From contig CAZOFD010000004.1 in the NCBI GenBank assembly GCA_964579135.1, positions 8,905-72,904 on the forward strand: a stretch of DNA of 64,000 nucleotides, in the 5' to 3' direction. Made by a program: the position numbers and the translations under genes. A model generated the notes under the pieces. It did no database searches and was not told where the DNA came from. It saw only the letters and a list, made by a program, of their open reading frames with translations. Shown one piece after another: positions 1 to 9,030 of this stretch (position 1 is the stretch's first letter; the number at the start of each line of letters is the position of its first letter). This DNA is from CAG-390 sp964579135. Lineage in GTDB: Bacteria; Bacillota; Clostridia; Oscillospirales; CAG-272.

Positions 1-78
1 TCCGGTATGTTCGGCGACTATTCTTCGTTCAGCGATGAACTCGACCGCCTTTCCGAACTCCCGCCCGACGAAGAATGA
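1..78 (+). CDS. 3' end of an upstream gene, probably the ATP-binding subunit of the polyamine transporter (partial)
   Basis: The window opens inside a reading frame that encodes 25 residues and stops at TGA 76-78. The visible tail is acidic and hydrophilic and has no diagnostic motif. It lies 10 bases before a permease gene of a spermidine/putrescine-type ABC operon, where the ATPase subunit potA normally sits, so I infer a PotA C-terminus. The tail itself does not prove this. Confidence 0.45.
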   Translation, partial: SGMFGDYSSFSDELDRLSELPPDEE

Positions 79-88
79 GGCGAGCGCG

Positions 89-931
89 ATGCAGAAAAAA
101 CAGGGATTTTGGAATGCGGTGCTTCTTTCTCCGCACGTTCTTTGGACACTGATATTTATCGTCGCTCCGCTTGCTTTCGTGGCGTATTATGCCTTTACGG
201 ATGCCGACGGCGCATTTACCATCGCCAACGTCGTCGCGCTCGGCGATCATATGGGGACTTTCGGTCTTTCCGTTTGCTTTGCCTTGATAGCGACCGTTAT
301 ATGCCTTTTGATAGCGTATCCTATGGCATATTTTCTTTGCGCTATGTCCGCTCGGTCGCAAAAGGTGCTCGTTATGCTCGCGATGCTTCCGATGTGGATG
401 AATCTTTTGATACGCACGTATTCTATGCTTGCCATATTCGACGACGCGGGTTTTCTCAACCGATTTATTTGGACGTTTGCGCCGAATTTCGAGGGGATAC
501 ATATTATCGGCACGCCCGCAGCCGTTATTTTCGGTATGGTATACAACTTTTTTCCGTATATGCTTTTGCCGCTTTATTCCGTTATGTCGCGACTTGACGG
601 ACGCTTGATAGAGGCAGCGCAGGATCTCGGTTGTACGCCCGTGCGCGTTATCACGCGCGTAGTTATGCCGCTTACGAAGTCGGGGATAATATCGGGCATA
701 ACGATGGTTTTCGTACCGTCGATCAGCACGTTTTATATCTCGCAAAAGCTCGGCGGGGGCACTTTCGACCTTATCGGCGACGCGATAGAACGCCAATTCC
801 AGCGTCCCGATACGTACAGCGTCGGCGCAGCCATATCTCTTGTGATGATGATCCTGATACTTATTTCCATAGCCGTTATGAACCGTTTCGGTGACGCGGA
901 CGGCGCAAAAGGGGGGGGAATGGTGCTTTGA
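89..931 (+). CDS. potB: Spermidine/putrescine ABC transporter permease PotB
   Basis: This is an inner-membrane permease of 280 residues, the usual PotB length. It has about six hydrophobic helices and the cytoplasmic EAA loop (EAAQDLGCTP, about residues 188-197) that docks on the ATPase. ATG 89 is chosen because GAGG lies 8 bases upstream and the upstream frame ends at 78; an in-frame ATG at 35 would overlap the previous gene. With PotC it should form the channel that imports polyamines delivered by PotD. The 3' end carries a run of eight G (911-918), which also acts as a purine-rich ribosome-binding stretch for the next gene, and its stop overlaps the potC start (TTGA). Confidence 0.9.
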   Translation: MQKKQGFWNAVLLSPHVLWTLIFIVAPLAFVAYYAFTDADGAFTIANVVALGDHMGTFGLSVCFALIATVICLLIAYPMAYFLCAMSARSQKVLVMLAMLPMWMNLLIRTYSMLAIFDDAGFLNRFIWTFAPNFEGIHIIGTPAAVIFGMVYNFFPYMLLPLYSVMSRLDGRLIEAAQDLGCTPVRVITRVVMPLTKSGIISGITMVFVPSISTFYISQKLGGGTFDLIGDAIERQFQRPDTYSVGAAISLVMMILILISIAVMNRFGDADGAKGGGMVL

Positions 932-1755
932 AATCCGCAGGAAAAGTTTATGTTGCTATCTGTTTTTTGATACTTTATCTGCCGATATTCGTGCTTATGT
1001 TCTTCTCCTTTAACAGTTCCGCGAGCACCGCGACGTTCGAGGGCTTTTCGCTTCGCTGGTACAGAGAGCTGTTTCGAAGCGGCGAGGTGCTTGCGGCTCT
1101 GCGAAACACGCTGATATTGGCGCTTTCTTCCGCTTTGATATCCACCGTGTTGGCTACCGTTACCGCAGTCGGGCTCGACAGGCTTCGTTCGCGTCGGGTG
1201 CGCGGGCTTATCACGTCCGTTACCAACGTGCCTATGATGAACCCCGATATAGTTACCGGCGTGTCTATGATGCTGCTTTTCGTTTTTGTCGGCAATCTGC
1301 TCGGCAATACGACGGACAAACTCAATTTTTTCACCCTTCTTGCGGCGCACGTTACCTTTAATCTGCCGTACGTTCTTCTCAATATAACCCCGAAGTTCCG
1401 GCAGATGGACCGCCACCTGACCGAAGCGGCGAGGGATCTGGGGTGCGCGTCGGCTCAGGCGTTTTTCAAGGTGGAGTTGCCCGCGATCTTCCCGGGGATC
1501 GTCGCCGGTTTTATTATGGCGTTTACTCTTTCGCTCGACGATTTCGTTATAAGCTACTTTACGAGCGGCAGCGATTTTCAGACTTTGCCGATACTGATCT
1601 ATTCGATGACCAAAAAAGAGGTAAAACCCTACATTTACGCGCTTTCGACCCTTATGATCATTTCCATTTTGGTGTTGCTTATCCTTTCGAACGTCAGCGG
1701 CGGCAAAAAAAGCGGTGCGAGCCGTGATAAAAAGCTAAAGGAGGCGGCAAAGTGA
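928..1755 (+). CDS. potC: Spermidine/putrescine ABC transporter permease PotC
   Basis: This is the second permease of the polyamine importer, 275 residues, with an N-terminal signal-anchor helix, about six membrane segments and an EAA loop (EAARDLGCAS, about residues 166-175). It starts at TTG 928, which overlaps the potB stop by four bases and implies translational coupling. The purine tract just upstream serves as ribosome-binding site. The C-terminus is Lys-rich and cytosolic. It ends in an overlap with potD (GTGA), so potB, potC and potD form one tight operon. Confidence 0.9.
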   Translation: MKSAGKVYVAICFLILYLPIFVLMFFSFNSSASTATFEGFSLRWYRELFRSGEVLAALRNTLILALSSALISTVLATVTAVGLDRLRSRRVRGLITSVTNVPMMNPDIVTGVSMMLLFVFVGNLLGNTTDKLNFFTLLAAHVTFNLPYVLLNITPKFRQMDRHLTEAARDLGCASAQAFFKVELPAIFPGIVAGFIMAFTLSLDDFVISYFTSGSDFQTLPILIYSMTKKEVKPYIYALSTLMIISILVLLILSNVSGGKKSGASRDKKLKEAAK

Positions 1756-3038
1756 AAATCAGTCGTTCCCGTAACTTAAAACGCGCTTTGTCGCTCGCGT
1801 TGCTTGCTTTGATTGCGCTCTCGACGATATCCTTGCTTTCTTCCTGCTCGGGCGAGGAGACCGAGGTGCTTAACGTTTACAATTGGGGCGAATATATCTC
1901 CGACGGGTCGGAGGGTACCTTCGATACGAACGCCGAGTTTGAGGCGTGGTATTATAAAACGTACGGAAAAAAGGTCAAGGTAAACTATTCCGTATTCGCT
2001 TCGAACGAGGATATGTATGCCAAGCTCAAAAGCGGAGCTGTCAGCTACGACGTCGTTATTCCGTCGGATTATATGATCGAGCAGATGATAGCGGAGGATA
2101 TGCTCGTCAAGCTCGATTTTTCCAACATCCCGAATTTCGAATATATAGCGGAGAAGTACGTAAATCCCGGTTACGATCCGACGAACGAATATTCCGTGCC
2201 GTATACGGCGGGAATGGTCGGCATTATATACAACACGAAATACGTTTCGGGCACGCCCACGAGTTGGGATCTGCTTTGGGACGAGGCTTATGCGGGCAAG
2301 ATACTCACGTTTAACAACCCTCGCGACGCTTTCGGTACGGCAATGTACAGAAAGGGCATAGACGTCAATACGTCGAGCGAGAGCGATTGGCGCGAGGCTT
2401 TCGAGCAACTGCAAAAGCAAAAGCCGCTTATCCAAAGCTACGTTATGGACGAGATCTTTAACAAGATGAAAAACGGCTCGGCTGCTATCGCGCCGTATTA
2501 CGCCGGCGACTTTTTTACGATGTATGCCGACAACGAAGATCTTGCCTTTTATTATCCCGAGGAGGGGACGAATATCTTCGTGGATGCGATGTGCGTGCCC
2601 AAAGGGAGCGAAAACAAGGAGCTTGCGGAGATATATATAAACTATATGCTCTCCGAGGAGGCGGCGGTAGCCAACGCCGAATATATCTGCTACGCTTCGC
2701 CGAACAAGCTCGTTATCGAAAACGAGGCTTATCGCGAGGCGATGAACGAGCTTCACCCCGATGCGTACGATATTCTTTACGGTCACGCGGATACGGTAAA
2801 AACGAGTTATTATTCCAACCTGAGCAATGAAACCCGTGCCGTTATGAACTCGCTTTGGGAGGATCTCAAGATCGAGAATTCGATCGGTTGCGGAGTGTAC
2901 GTCCTTTGCGGCGTTATCGTTGCCGCTATGGTATGCTACGGTATTTTCGTCGCCGTGCGCAACAAAAAAAGGGCGCGTTACGACGATATCGACGAAGCGG
3001 ATATTGCGCGCTACGGCAGTAAGAGCAAAAAAATATAG
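1752..3038 (+). CDS. potD: Polyamine-binding lipoprotein PotD with an extra C-terminal membrane helix
   Basis: This is the extracytoplasmic substrate-binding protein of the PotBC transporter. It starts at GTG 1752 with a strong AAAGGAGG 6 bases upstream. Residues 1-31 form a lipoprotein signal with lipobox LSSC (Cys32), followed by a type 1 periplasmic-binding fold that opens with VLNVYNWGEYI, typical of PotD/PotF. At 428 residues it is longer than the usual 350 or so. The surplus is a C-terminal hydrophobic helix (about 380-402) followed by a basic and acidic 26-residue tail. The protein thus appears anchored at both ends, which is unusual for this family. A rho-independent terminator follows. 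Confidence 0.9.
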   Translation: MKISRSRNLKRALSLALLALIALSTISLLSSCSGEETEVLNVYNWGEYISDGSEGTFDTNAEFEAWYYKTYGKKVKVNYSVFASNEDMYAKLKSGAVSYDVVIPSDYMIEQMIAEDMLVKLDFSNIPNFEYIAEKYVNPGYDPTNEYSVPYTAGMVGIIYNTKYVSGTPTSWDLLWDEAYAGKILTFNNPRDAFGTAMYRKGIDVNTSSESDWREAFEQLQKQKPLIQSYVMDEIFNKMKNGSAAIAPYYAGDFFTMYADNEDLAFYYPEEGTNIFVDAMCVPKGSENKELAEIYINYMLSEEAAVANAEYICYASPNKLVIENEAYREAMNELHPDAYDILYGHADTVKTSYYSNLSNETRAVMNSLWEDLKIENSIGCGVYVLCGVIVAAMVCYGIFVAVRNKKRARYDDIDEADIARYGSKSKKI

Positions 3039-3047
3039 TTCGTGACG

Positions 3048-3090
3048 TAGGTCGGCGGCAGCCACAGGCTCCGCCGACCTATCGGTTTTT
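3048..3090 (+). terminator. Rho-independent terminator of the pot operon
   Basis: An 11-bp perfect stem (TAGGTCGGCGG at 3048-3058 pairing with 3071-3081) has a 12-base loop. It is followed after four bases by TTTTT at 3086-3090. It lies just after the potD stop. Confidence 0.85.
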
Positions 3091-3153
3091 AGCGCGTGCG
3101 CTCGGGCGTCGGGAACGGCAGCGGCGAAATTGACGATTTGCATAACATTTCTA

Positions 3154-3182
3154 TTGAAAAAAAAGCGTATGTATGATACAAT
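3154..3182 (+). promoter_or_regulatory. Sigma-A type promoter for cdaA
   Basis: TTGAAA (3154-3159) and TACAAT (3177-3182) are separated by 17 bases in an AT-rich stretch. The predicted start near 3189 leaves a leader of about 20 bases containing AGGAG (3200-3204) before ATG 3211. Confidence 0.7.
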
Positions 3183-3210
3183 AATATAAATATATCTGCA
3201 GGAGTACGTT

Positions 3211-4122
3211 ATGCCGGAAAAACTTGTCGCGTTATACGAATACGTAAAAACTCTGGTCGGCGAATATTTGGTGCATGCCGTTTTAAATTTGCAATTCGTC
3301 GACGTTATCGACATCCTTTTGCTTGCGGCTATAATTTTTTACGTTTATAAATTTATTCGCGAAAGGCGTGCGGCGCGCTTGGCGCGCGGTCTCGTTTTCG
3401 TCGTCGGCGTTATGATATTCAGTATGCTCCTCAATATGAGGGCGCTCAAATATATCCTCGAAAATTTTTATCAGGTCGGGATGATAGCCATCATCGTTAT
3501 CTTTCAGTCCGACCTGCGCTCCGCGCTTGAAAAATTCGGCTCGACGGATATGAAAAAACTGTGGAACATAAGCGCAAACGAGTACAAAGCCATCGTTGAT
3601 ATGGCGGACACCGTCAGCGAAGCGGCGGACGCTATGGCGAGGACGCACACCGGCGCTATAATCGCCGTCGAGAGGTCTACGAAACTCGGAGAGTATTTGG
3701 GGCAGGGCGTTATACTCAACGCGGAGATGTCGAGCCCGCTTTTGCGCAATATATTCGTTAACAAGGCGCCGCTTCACGACGGAGCGGTCATCGTTCGCGA
3801 CTGGCGCGTTTACGCGGCGGGGTGCTATCTGCCGCTTTCGCAAGCGGATATAAACAAAGATCTCGGCACGCGCCACCGTGCCGCCATCGGTCTGTCGGAG
3901 GTCAGCGACGCGATCGTTATAGTAGTCTCCGAGGAAACGGGCACGATATCGCTTGCCGTGGGCGGCGATCTGAGGCGAAATTATAATTACAGTTCGCTCA
4001 AGCAAGCGCTTATAAAGTATCTGATACCCGCGGAATCCGCGGAAGTCGGCGGTTCGAAGTGGAAGTTCTGGAAAAAGAGAAACGCCGGCGGCGAAAAGTC
4101 TTCTCAAGGGAGGAACGAATGA
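3211..4122 (+). CDS. cdaA: Diadenylate cyclase CdaA (c-di-AMP synthase)
   Basis: This enzyme condenses two ATP to cyclic di-AMP, a messenger for potassium and osmotic balance and wall homeostasis. It is 303 residues long. Three N-terminal membrane helices fall at about residues 28-48, 57-75 and 85-103. The DisA_N catalytic domain follows, with the DGA motif (LHDGAVIV) and the RHR motif (TRHRAAIGLSE). The start has AGGAG at a 6-base spacing. The stop overlaps cdaR (ATGA). In most Firmicutes cdaA-cdaR is followed by glmM, but here another gene follows. Confidence 0.95.
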   Translation: MPEKLVALYEYVKTLVGEYLVHAVLNLQFVDVIDILLLAAIIFYVYKFIRERRAARLARGLVFVVGVMIFSMLLNMRALKYILENFYQVGMIAIIVIFQSDLRSALEKFGSTDMKKLWNISANEYKAIVDMADTVSEAADAMARTHTGAIIAVERSTKLGEYLGQGVILNAEMSSPLLRNIFVNKAPLHDGAVIVRDWRVYAAGCYLPLSQADINKDLGTRHRAAIGLSEVSDAIVIVVSEETGTISLAVGGDLRRNYNYSSLKQALIKYLIPAESAEVGGSKWKFWKKRNAGGEKSSQGRNE

Positions 4123-5150
4123 TGTCTGACGCATTTGGACAAAAGGAAAGCGGCGAAAACGGCAGAAAAAAGACGTTTTTTCTCGCTCGTATAGTTTCGC
4201 TTGCATTGGCTTTCGTTATATGGGTGTACGTGGTCAACGTAACTACGGAAAATTACGAAAAAACTTTTGACCTTATAGATATTTCGCTGGAGGGCACCGA
4301 AAAGCTCGCCGAACGGCAAAATATGACCGTTTTCGATATGGAAGAGGGTAAGGTGCGCATAACCGTCAGCGGATTGCGAAGCGATATCAACTCGCTTACC
4401 GCCGAGGACTTTTTCGCGTATATCGACGTAAGTGAACTCACGTCGGGGGGCAAGCAGTCCTGTGAGGTCAAGGTCAACGTGCCGAATTCGGTGCAGGTGG
4501 TGGAGCGCTCGCCCGCAAACGTCGTGTGCAACGTTGACGTTATAAGCGAAAAAACGGTGCCTGTCAAAGCCGAACTCCTTTCGTACAATCTTATGAACTC
4601 CGCATACCGTTTCGGCGATCTCAAAACCGAGTTTGACAGCGTAACGTTGCGAGGACCGCAAACGGTGCTTGACAGGATCGAGGTCGCAAAAGCACCGATA
4701 GAGCTCGGCAACGTTTCCTCCGGAATGGAGAAAAAGGTAAAACTCGTACTCGAAAACGCCGCCGGCGACGCCGTAGATTCGCGCTACGTATCCTTTGACA
4801 ACGAATATTGCGCCGTAAAGATCCCGGTGGAGATGCAAAAAACGGTCGCCGTCGCAGCCGATATTCGCACGAGCGGCGTCACGTCGGCGAAACTTTCGTG
4901 CGAGAATCTCGTCCTAAAGGGCGATCCGACGTATCTTGAAAAACTTGACGTCGTATACGCCGTTATCACGTCCGAAACTCGCGAGGGCGACACAATAAGC
5001 GTTGCTTTGCCGGACGGCGTGTTTACCGCCGAGGGCGAAACCGTCGTAAAGCTGACGGTGACGGAGCTCGTGCCCGAAACGGCGGACTCGGGCGGCGACA
5101 CCGCAAACGAAAGCGACGCGGCAAATAAAAAAGCATTCGGAGCGGCATAG
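4119..5150 (+). CDS. cdaR: CdaR/YbbR-domain regulator of CdaA
   Basis: This is a membrane-anchored extracytoplasmic protein of 343 residues with one N-terminal helix (about residues 22-44) followed by several YbbR-type beta repeats. In known systems CdaR binds and modulates the cyclase CdaA. Two adjacent ATGs (4119 and 4122) follow AAGGGAGG (4106-4113). I take 4119, which gives the standard 4-base overlap with cdaA; a longer frame opening at 4059 would overlap cdaA by more than 60 bases. The C-terminal 25 residues are hydrophilic and low complexity. Confidence 0.85.
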   Translation: MMSDAFGQKESGENGRKKTFFLARIVSLALAFVIWVYVVNVTTENYEKTFDLIDISLEGTEKLAERQNMTVFDMEEGKVRITVSGLRSDINSLTAEDFFAYIDVSELTSGGKQSCEVKVNVPNSVQVVERSPANVVCNVDVISEKTVPVKAELLSYNLMNSAYRFGDLKTEFDSVTLRGPQTVLDRIEVAKAPIELGNVSSGMEKKVKLVLENAAGDAVDSRYVSFDNEYCAVKIPVEMQKTVAVAADIRTSGVTSAKLSCENLVLKGDPTYLEKLDVVYAVITSETREGDTISVALPDGVFTAEGETVVKLTVTELVPETADSGGDTANESDAANKKAFGAA

Positions 5151-5153
5151 ACA

Positions 5154-6790
5154 ATGCGCGTAAAAAAAATACTTTCGGGGAGCGTTTCGCTCCCTTTCGC
5201 CGCCGAAGAGGCACTTGCTGTCGAGAAAGGGGTAAAAGCCTTTAAAAAGGCAGCCCCCGAACTTTGCGGCGTGCCCTTCGACGCATACGTCTATCGCAGA
5301 TCTACGGACGCGCGCCGCAAAGACGAGATCTTTTTCGTATACACCGTCGCGATAGAGGCGCGTGGCGAGGCGTATTTCGACGCGGATCCCGATAAACTCA
5401 GCCGCGCGGGCTTTCGCATATGCCCGAACGATTCGGTCGACGTTGTCTTGGGGAGCGAGCCGCTCTCCCATCGCCCCGTCGTCGCGGCTCGGGACCTGCG
5501 GGGATGTTTTGCGCTCTGCTTTTGGCGGAAAACGGCTACGCGCCGCTGCTTATAGAGCGCGGCGACGGTATCGAGAAGCGCGCCGCGACGACGGATGCGT
5601 TTTTTGCCGGCGGCGAACTTGACGAGGAGTCGAACGTTATGTTCGGCGCGGGCGGCGCTGGTACGTTTTCCGACGGAAAACTCGTAACGCGGATAAACGA
5701 CACGCGCACGTCTTGGGTATTGCGGCGTATGCGCGAATTCGGCGCGCCCGACGATATTACGAAGCTTGCCAGACCGCACGTGGGCACCGACGTGTTGCGC
5801 GGAGTGGTCGACAATATTATGCGCGAGATAGTTCGCCTCGGCGGCGAGGTGCGCTACAGATGCCGCCTTGACGGTATTGACGAGCGCGACGGCTACGTCG
5901 TTGCGCACACGACCCGCGGCGACGTACCGTGCGGAGCCGTCGTTTTGGCACTCGGTCACAGTGCGCGCGACACGCAAAAGGCACTGCTCGCGAGCGGCTT
6001 TGCGCTCGAAGCCAAGCCGTTTTCCGTCGGCGTGCGGATAGAGCACAAGGCAAGCGACGTGGACGCGGCTCTTTACGGCAAGTATGCCGGCGACCCGAGG
6101 CTCGGTCACGCGGAATATAATCTCTCCGACACGAGCGACAAGCGCGGAGTATATTCGTTTTGTATGTGCCCCGGCGGCGTCGTCGTCGCCTGCTCGAGCG
6201 AGCGCGACGGCGTGGTCGTGAACGGTATGAGTTACAGAGCGAGGAGCGGCGAAAATTCGAACTGCGCGCTTGCCGTCAGCATATTTCCGACGGATTTCGG
6301 GTCAACTCCCGAGGGCGCGATAGAATTCCAGCGTTCGATTGAGCGGCGGGCGTTTCGAGCGGCGGGAGGTTCTTTTGCCGCACCGATTGAAACGGTCGGA
6401 GATTTTTTGAGCGGTAAAACGTCGGCATTCGCACAGCCGCAAAGAATATTGCCGTCCTATACGCGCGGCGAGTACGAAACGTGCGACCTGCGCTCGATAT
6501 TGCCGACGTACGTATCGAACGGGCTCGATCGCGGTATACGGCGATTCGCGGGCAGGATCCGCGGATTTGACGCGCCGAGCGCGATATTGACGGGTGTTGA
6601 AACGCGCACGTCGTCCCCGGTAAGGATGCTTCGCGGCGAGGATGGTACGGCTGTCGGTCATAAGCTCGTTTATCCTTGCGGCGAGGGGGCGGGGTACGCC
6701 GGCGGCATCACGAGTGCCGCTGTGGACGGAGTAGCCGTCGCGCTTAATATAATGCGCAGGTTTGCCCCTTTGCACGGATCTTTAACGTAA
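5154..6790 (+). pseudogene. COG2509-type FAD-dependent dehydrogenase split by a 1-nt frameshift
   Basis: Two overlapping frames together make one protein of about 545 residues, the length of the COG2509 family of NAD/FAD-dependent dehydrogenases. The first frame (from ATG 5154) has the family's N-terminal domain, including RRSTDARRKDEIFFVYTV, and runs into RPVV near 5483. The dinucleotide-binding motif GSGPAGMF then appears in the +2 frame, which continues to the TAA at 6788-6790. Inserting one T after G5484 would read RPVVVGSGPAGMF with no other change. The break is therefore a single-base deletion, either real or an assembly error. Downstream sequence is intact, with a C-terminal GEGAGYAGGI FAD motif. 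It begins 3 bases after cdaR. The substrate of this family is not established. Confidence 0.8.
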
Positions 6791-6801
6791 CACGGTAAAC
6801 A

Positions 6802-9006
6802 ATGAAAAAAAAGATAACGAAAAAATGGGAAATGCGTCCCTCTCGCGTTGACGAGGCGGCGTTGCGCGAGGTAGCCGACGCTCTCGGCGTTTCGGAGACT
6901 TGCGCACGGCTTCTCGTTGCACGCGGCGTAACGGGAGCCGACTCGGCTCGCGCGTTCGCTTCGCGCAAGCCTTGCGGCGACCGCTCGCCGTGGCTTTTGC
7001 CGGATATGCGCGCGGCTGTTGCGAGGATCGAACGCGCCGTTGAGCGCGGCGAGATAATCGCGATATACGGAGATTATGACGTTGACGGAGTCACCGCGGT
7101 ATGCACGACGTATCTGTACCTCGTTTCGCGCGGCGCGCACGTAGGGTATTATATACCCTCGAGGAGCGGAGAGGGGTACGGCGTTAATGCCGACGCTGTA
7201 AAAAGGCTTGCCGACCGCGGAGTTACGCTGATAATAACGGTCGATACGGGTATAACCGCCGTTGCGGAAACGGAGTATGCCCGCTCGCTCGGCGTCGATA
7301 TGGTCATTACCGACCATCACGAATGTCACGGCGAGCTGCCGGCGGCTCTTGCGGTGGTAAACCCGCATCGTCCCGACAGCGAATATCCTTTTTGCGAGCT
7401 CGCAGGCGTCGGCGTTGCGCTAAAACTCGTATGTGCCCTTGCCGAATCGGATGCCGAAAGGCGAGGGCTTGACGCCGCCGAGGCGTCGGAGCGCGTTTTC
7501 GAAGAATATGCCGACCTTGCGTCGCTCGGCACCGTTGCGGACGTTATGCCGCTTATCGACGAAAACCGCGCGATAGTTGCCCGCGGGGCAAAAAGTATAG
7601 CCGGGGAAAAGCGAGTCGGAATCACGGCGCTCGTGCGCGCCGCGGGCGGTGATCGTCGCAGAGACGTATCCGCGACTTTTATAGGCTTCGGTCTCGCGCC
7701 GCGCATAAACGCTGCGGGGCGAATGGAAAACGCCTCGCTCGCAGTCGAACTTTTGCTTTGCGACGACGAAAACGAGGCGCAAGAGATAGCGCGCGGGCTT
7801 TGCGAGATCAACGAAAGACGAAAAGCGGAGGAGAGCGCGGCTGTCGAGGAAGCGACGCGTATGATAGACGAAGCGGCGGATATTTCGAACGGCGGCGCCG
7901 TCGTTCTTGCCTCCGACACGTGGAAAAACGGGATCGTCGGAATCGTCGCTTCGCGAATAACCGAAAAATACGGTATGCCTACCGTGCTGATAACTTTTGA
8001 CGGTGCAAACGAGGACGGAGTTCCGCGCCCCGGCGACGTAGGTCGCGGCTCGGGGCGCGGCGTCGACGGGATGAATCTTGTCAGCGCACTCTCCGAGTGT
8101 TCGGGGCTGCTCGAGCGTTACGGCGGTCACGAGATGGCTGCGGGGCTCAGTATCAGGCGCGAGAACGTTGACGAATTTCGTCAAAAACTCGGTGATTACG
8201 TAAAAAGCACGTTCGCCGGGGCGGCGTCGTCCGTTACGGTGCTTGTGGACGCGGAAATTCGTCCCGACGCTTTGACCCTCGGATTTGCGAGGGAGATATC
8301 GGACGTTATGGAACCGTGCGGTGTGGGGAACGAGACGCCGGTGTTTATGCTTAGGAACGCCGAGATAGCTTCGATACGGGGCGTCGGCGCAGGCAAGCAC
8401 ACGAAACTCACGCTTTCCGCAGGCGGCAAAAAGTTCGACGCGATGTATTTCGGTATATCGCCCGAAGAAACGGGATTTTGCGCCGGAGACACGGCGGACG
8501 TGATCTTTACCGTCGACGTTAACAAATACGGCGGCAACGAAAAGCTGCAGCTGCTTATAAGCGATATGCACGCGTCCTCGCGCGATATCCTCGCGCGAAG
8601 TGCGGCGCGAAAGCGCGTTTCGGATATTTTGATGGGCGGAGAGTTCTATGAGGACGAGAACTTTTTGCCCGACAGGCAGGATCTTGTCAATCTTTATACG
8701 CTTGTAAAGGCTGCCGTGGCAGGGGGCGGGTCGCTGACGGACGGTTACGCGCTGTACCTTGTAAACACCAAGTTGCCACTTGAGCGGCGAATAAATTACG
8801 TAAAATATAAACTGATGATGAAGATCTTCGAGCAAACGGAGATTTTTGCGATAAAACAGTCGGAATACGTCCCGGACGACGCTGCGGAAAACGGCGAGTT
8901 GCCACAGGATATCTCGGATATCGTTCCCGTCGTTCATCGCGAAAAAGTGGATATCGAGGCGTGCGAACTTATGAGGCTTTTGAGAAAGAACTGCAAGAGC
9001 CGATAA
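6802..9006 (+). CDS. recJ: Single-stranded-DNA-specific exonuclease RecJ
   Basis: This is a 5'-3' ssDNA exonuclease of DNA repair and recombination, 734 residues. DHH-phosphoesterase motifs are intact: DYDVDG (91-96), DTGI, TDHHE and the PHRPDSEYPF segment. The DHHA1 substrate-binding motif (GRGSGRGVDG...GGHEMAAG) follows at about residues 410-455, then an OB-fold region and a C-terminal extension. The start ATG 6802 has no clear Shine-Dalgarno; it lies 11 bases after the upstream stop, so coupled translation is likely. relA follows, a common pairing in Firmicutes. Confidence 0.93.
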   Translation: MKKKITKKWEMRPSRVDEAALREVADALGVSETCARLLVARGVTGADSARAFASRKPCGDRSPWLLPDMRAAVARIERAVERGEIIAIYGDYDVDGVTAVCTTYLYLVSRGAHVGYYIPSRSGEGYGVNADAVKRLADRGVTLIITVDTGITAVAETEYARSLGVDMVITDHHECHGELPAALAVVNPHRPDSEYPFCELAGVGVALKLVCALAESDAERRGLDAAEASERVFEEYADLASLGTVADVMPLIDENRAIVARGAKSIAGEKRVGITALVRAAGGDRRRDVSATFIGFGLAPRINAAGRMENASLAVELLLCDDENEAQEIARGLCEINERRKAEESAAVEEATRMIDEAADISNGGAVVLASDTWKNGIVGIVASRITEKYGMPTVLITFDGANEDGVPRPGDVGRGSGRGVDGMNLVSALSECSGLLERYGGHEMAAGLSIRRENVDEFRQKLGDYVKSTFAGAASSVTVLVDAEIRPDALTLGFAREISDVMEPCGVGNETPVFMLRNAEIASIRGVGAGKHTKLTLSAGGKKFDAMYFGISPEETGFCAGDTADVIFTVDVNKYGGNEKLQLLISDMHASSRDILARSAARKRVSDILMGGEFYEDENFLPDRQDLVNLYTLVKAAVAGGGSLTDGYALYLVNTKLPLERRINYVKYKLMMKIFEQTEIFAIKQSEYVPDDAAENGELPQDISDIVPVVHREKVDIEACELMRLLRKNCKSR

Positions 9007-9030
9007 CCATATTTTGCAAAAGGTGATCTT

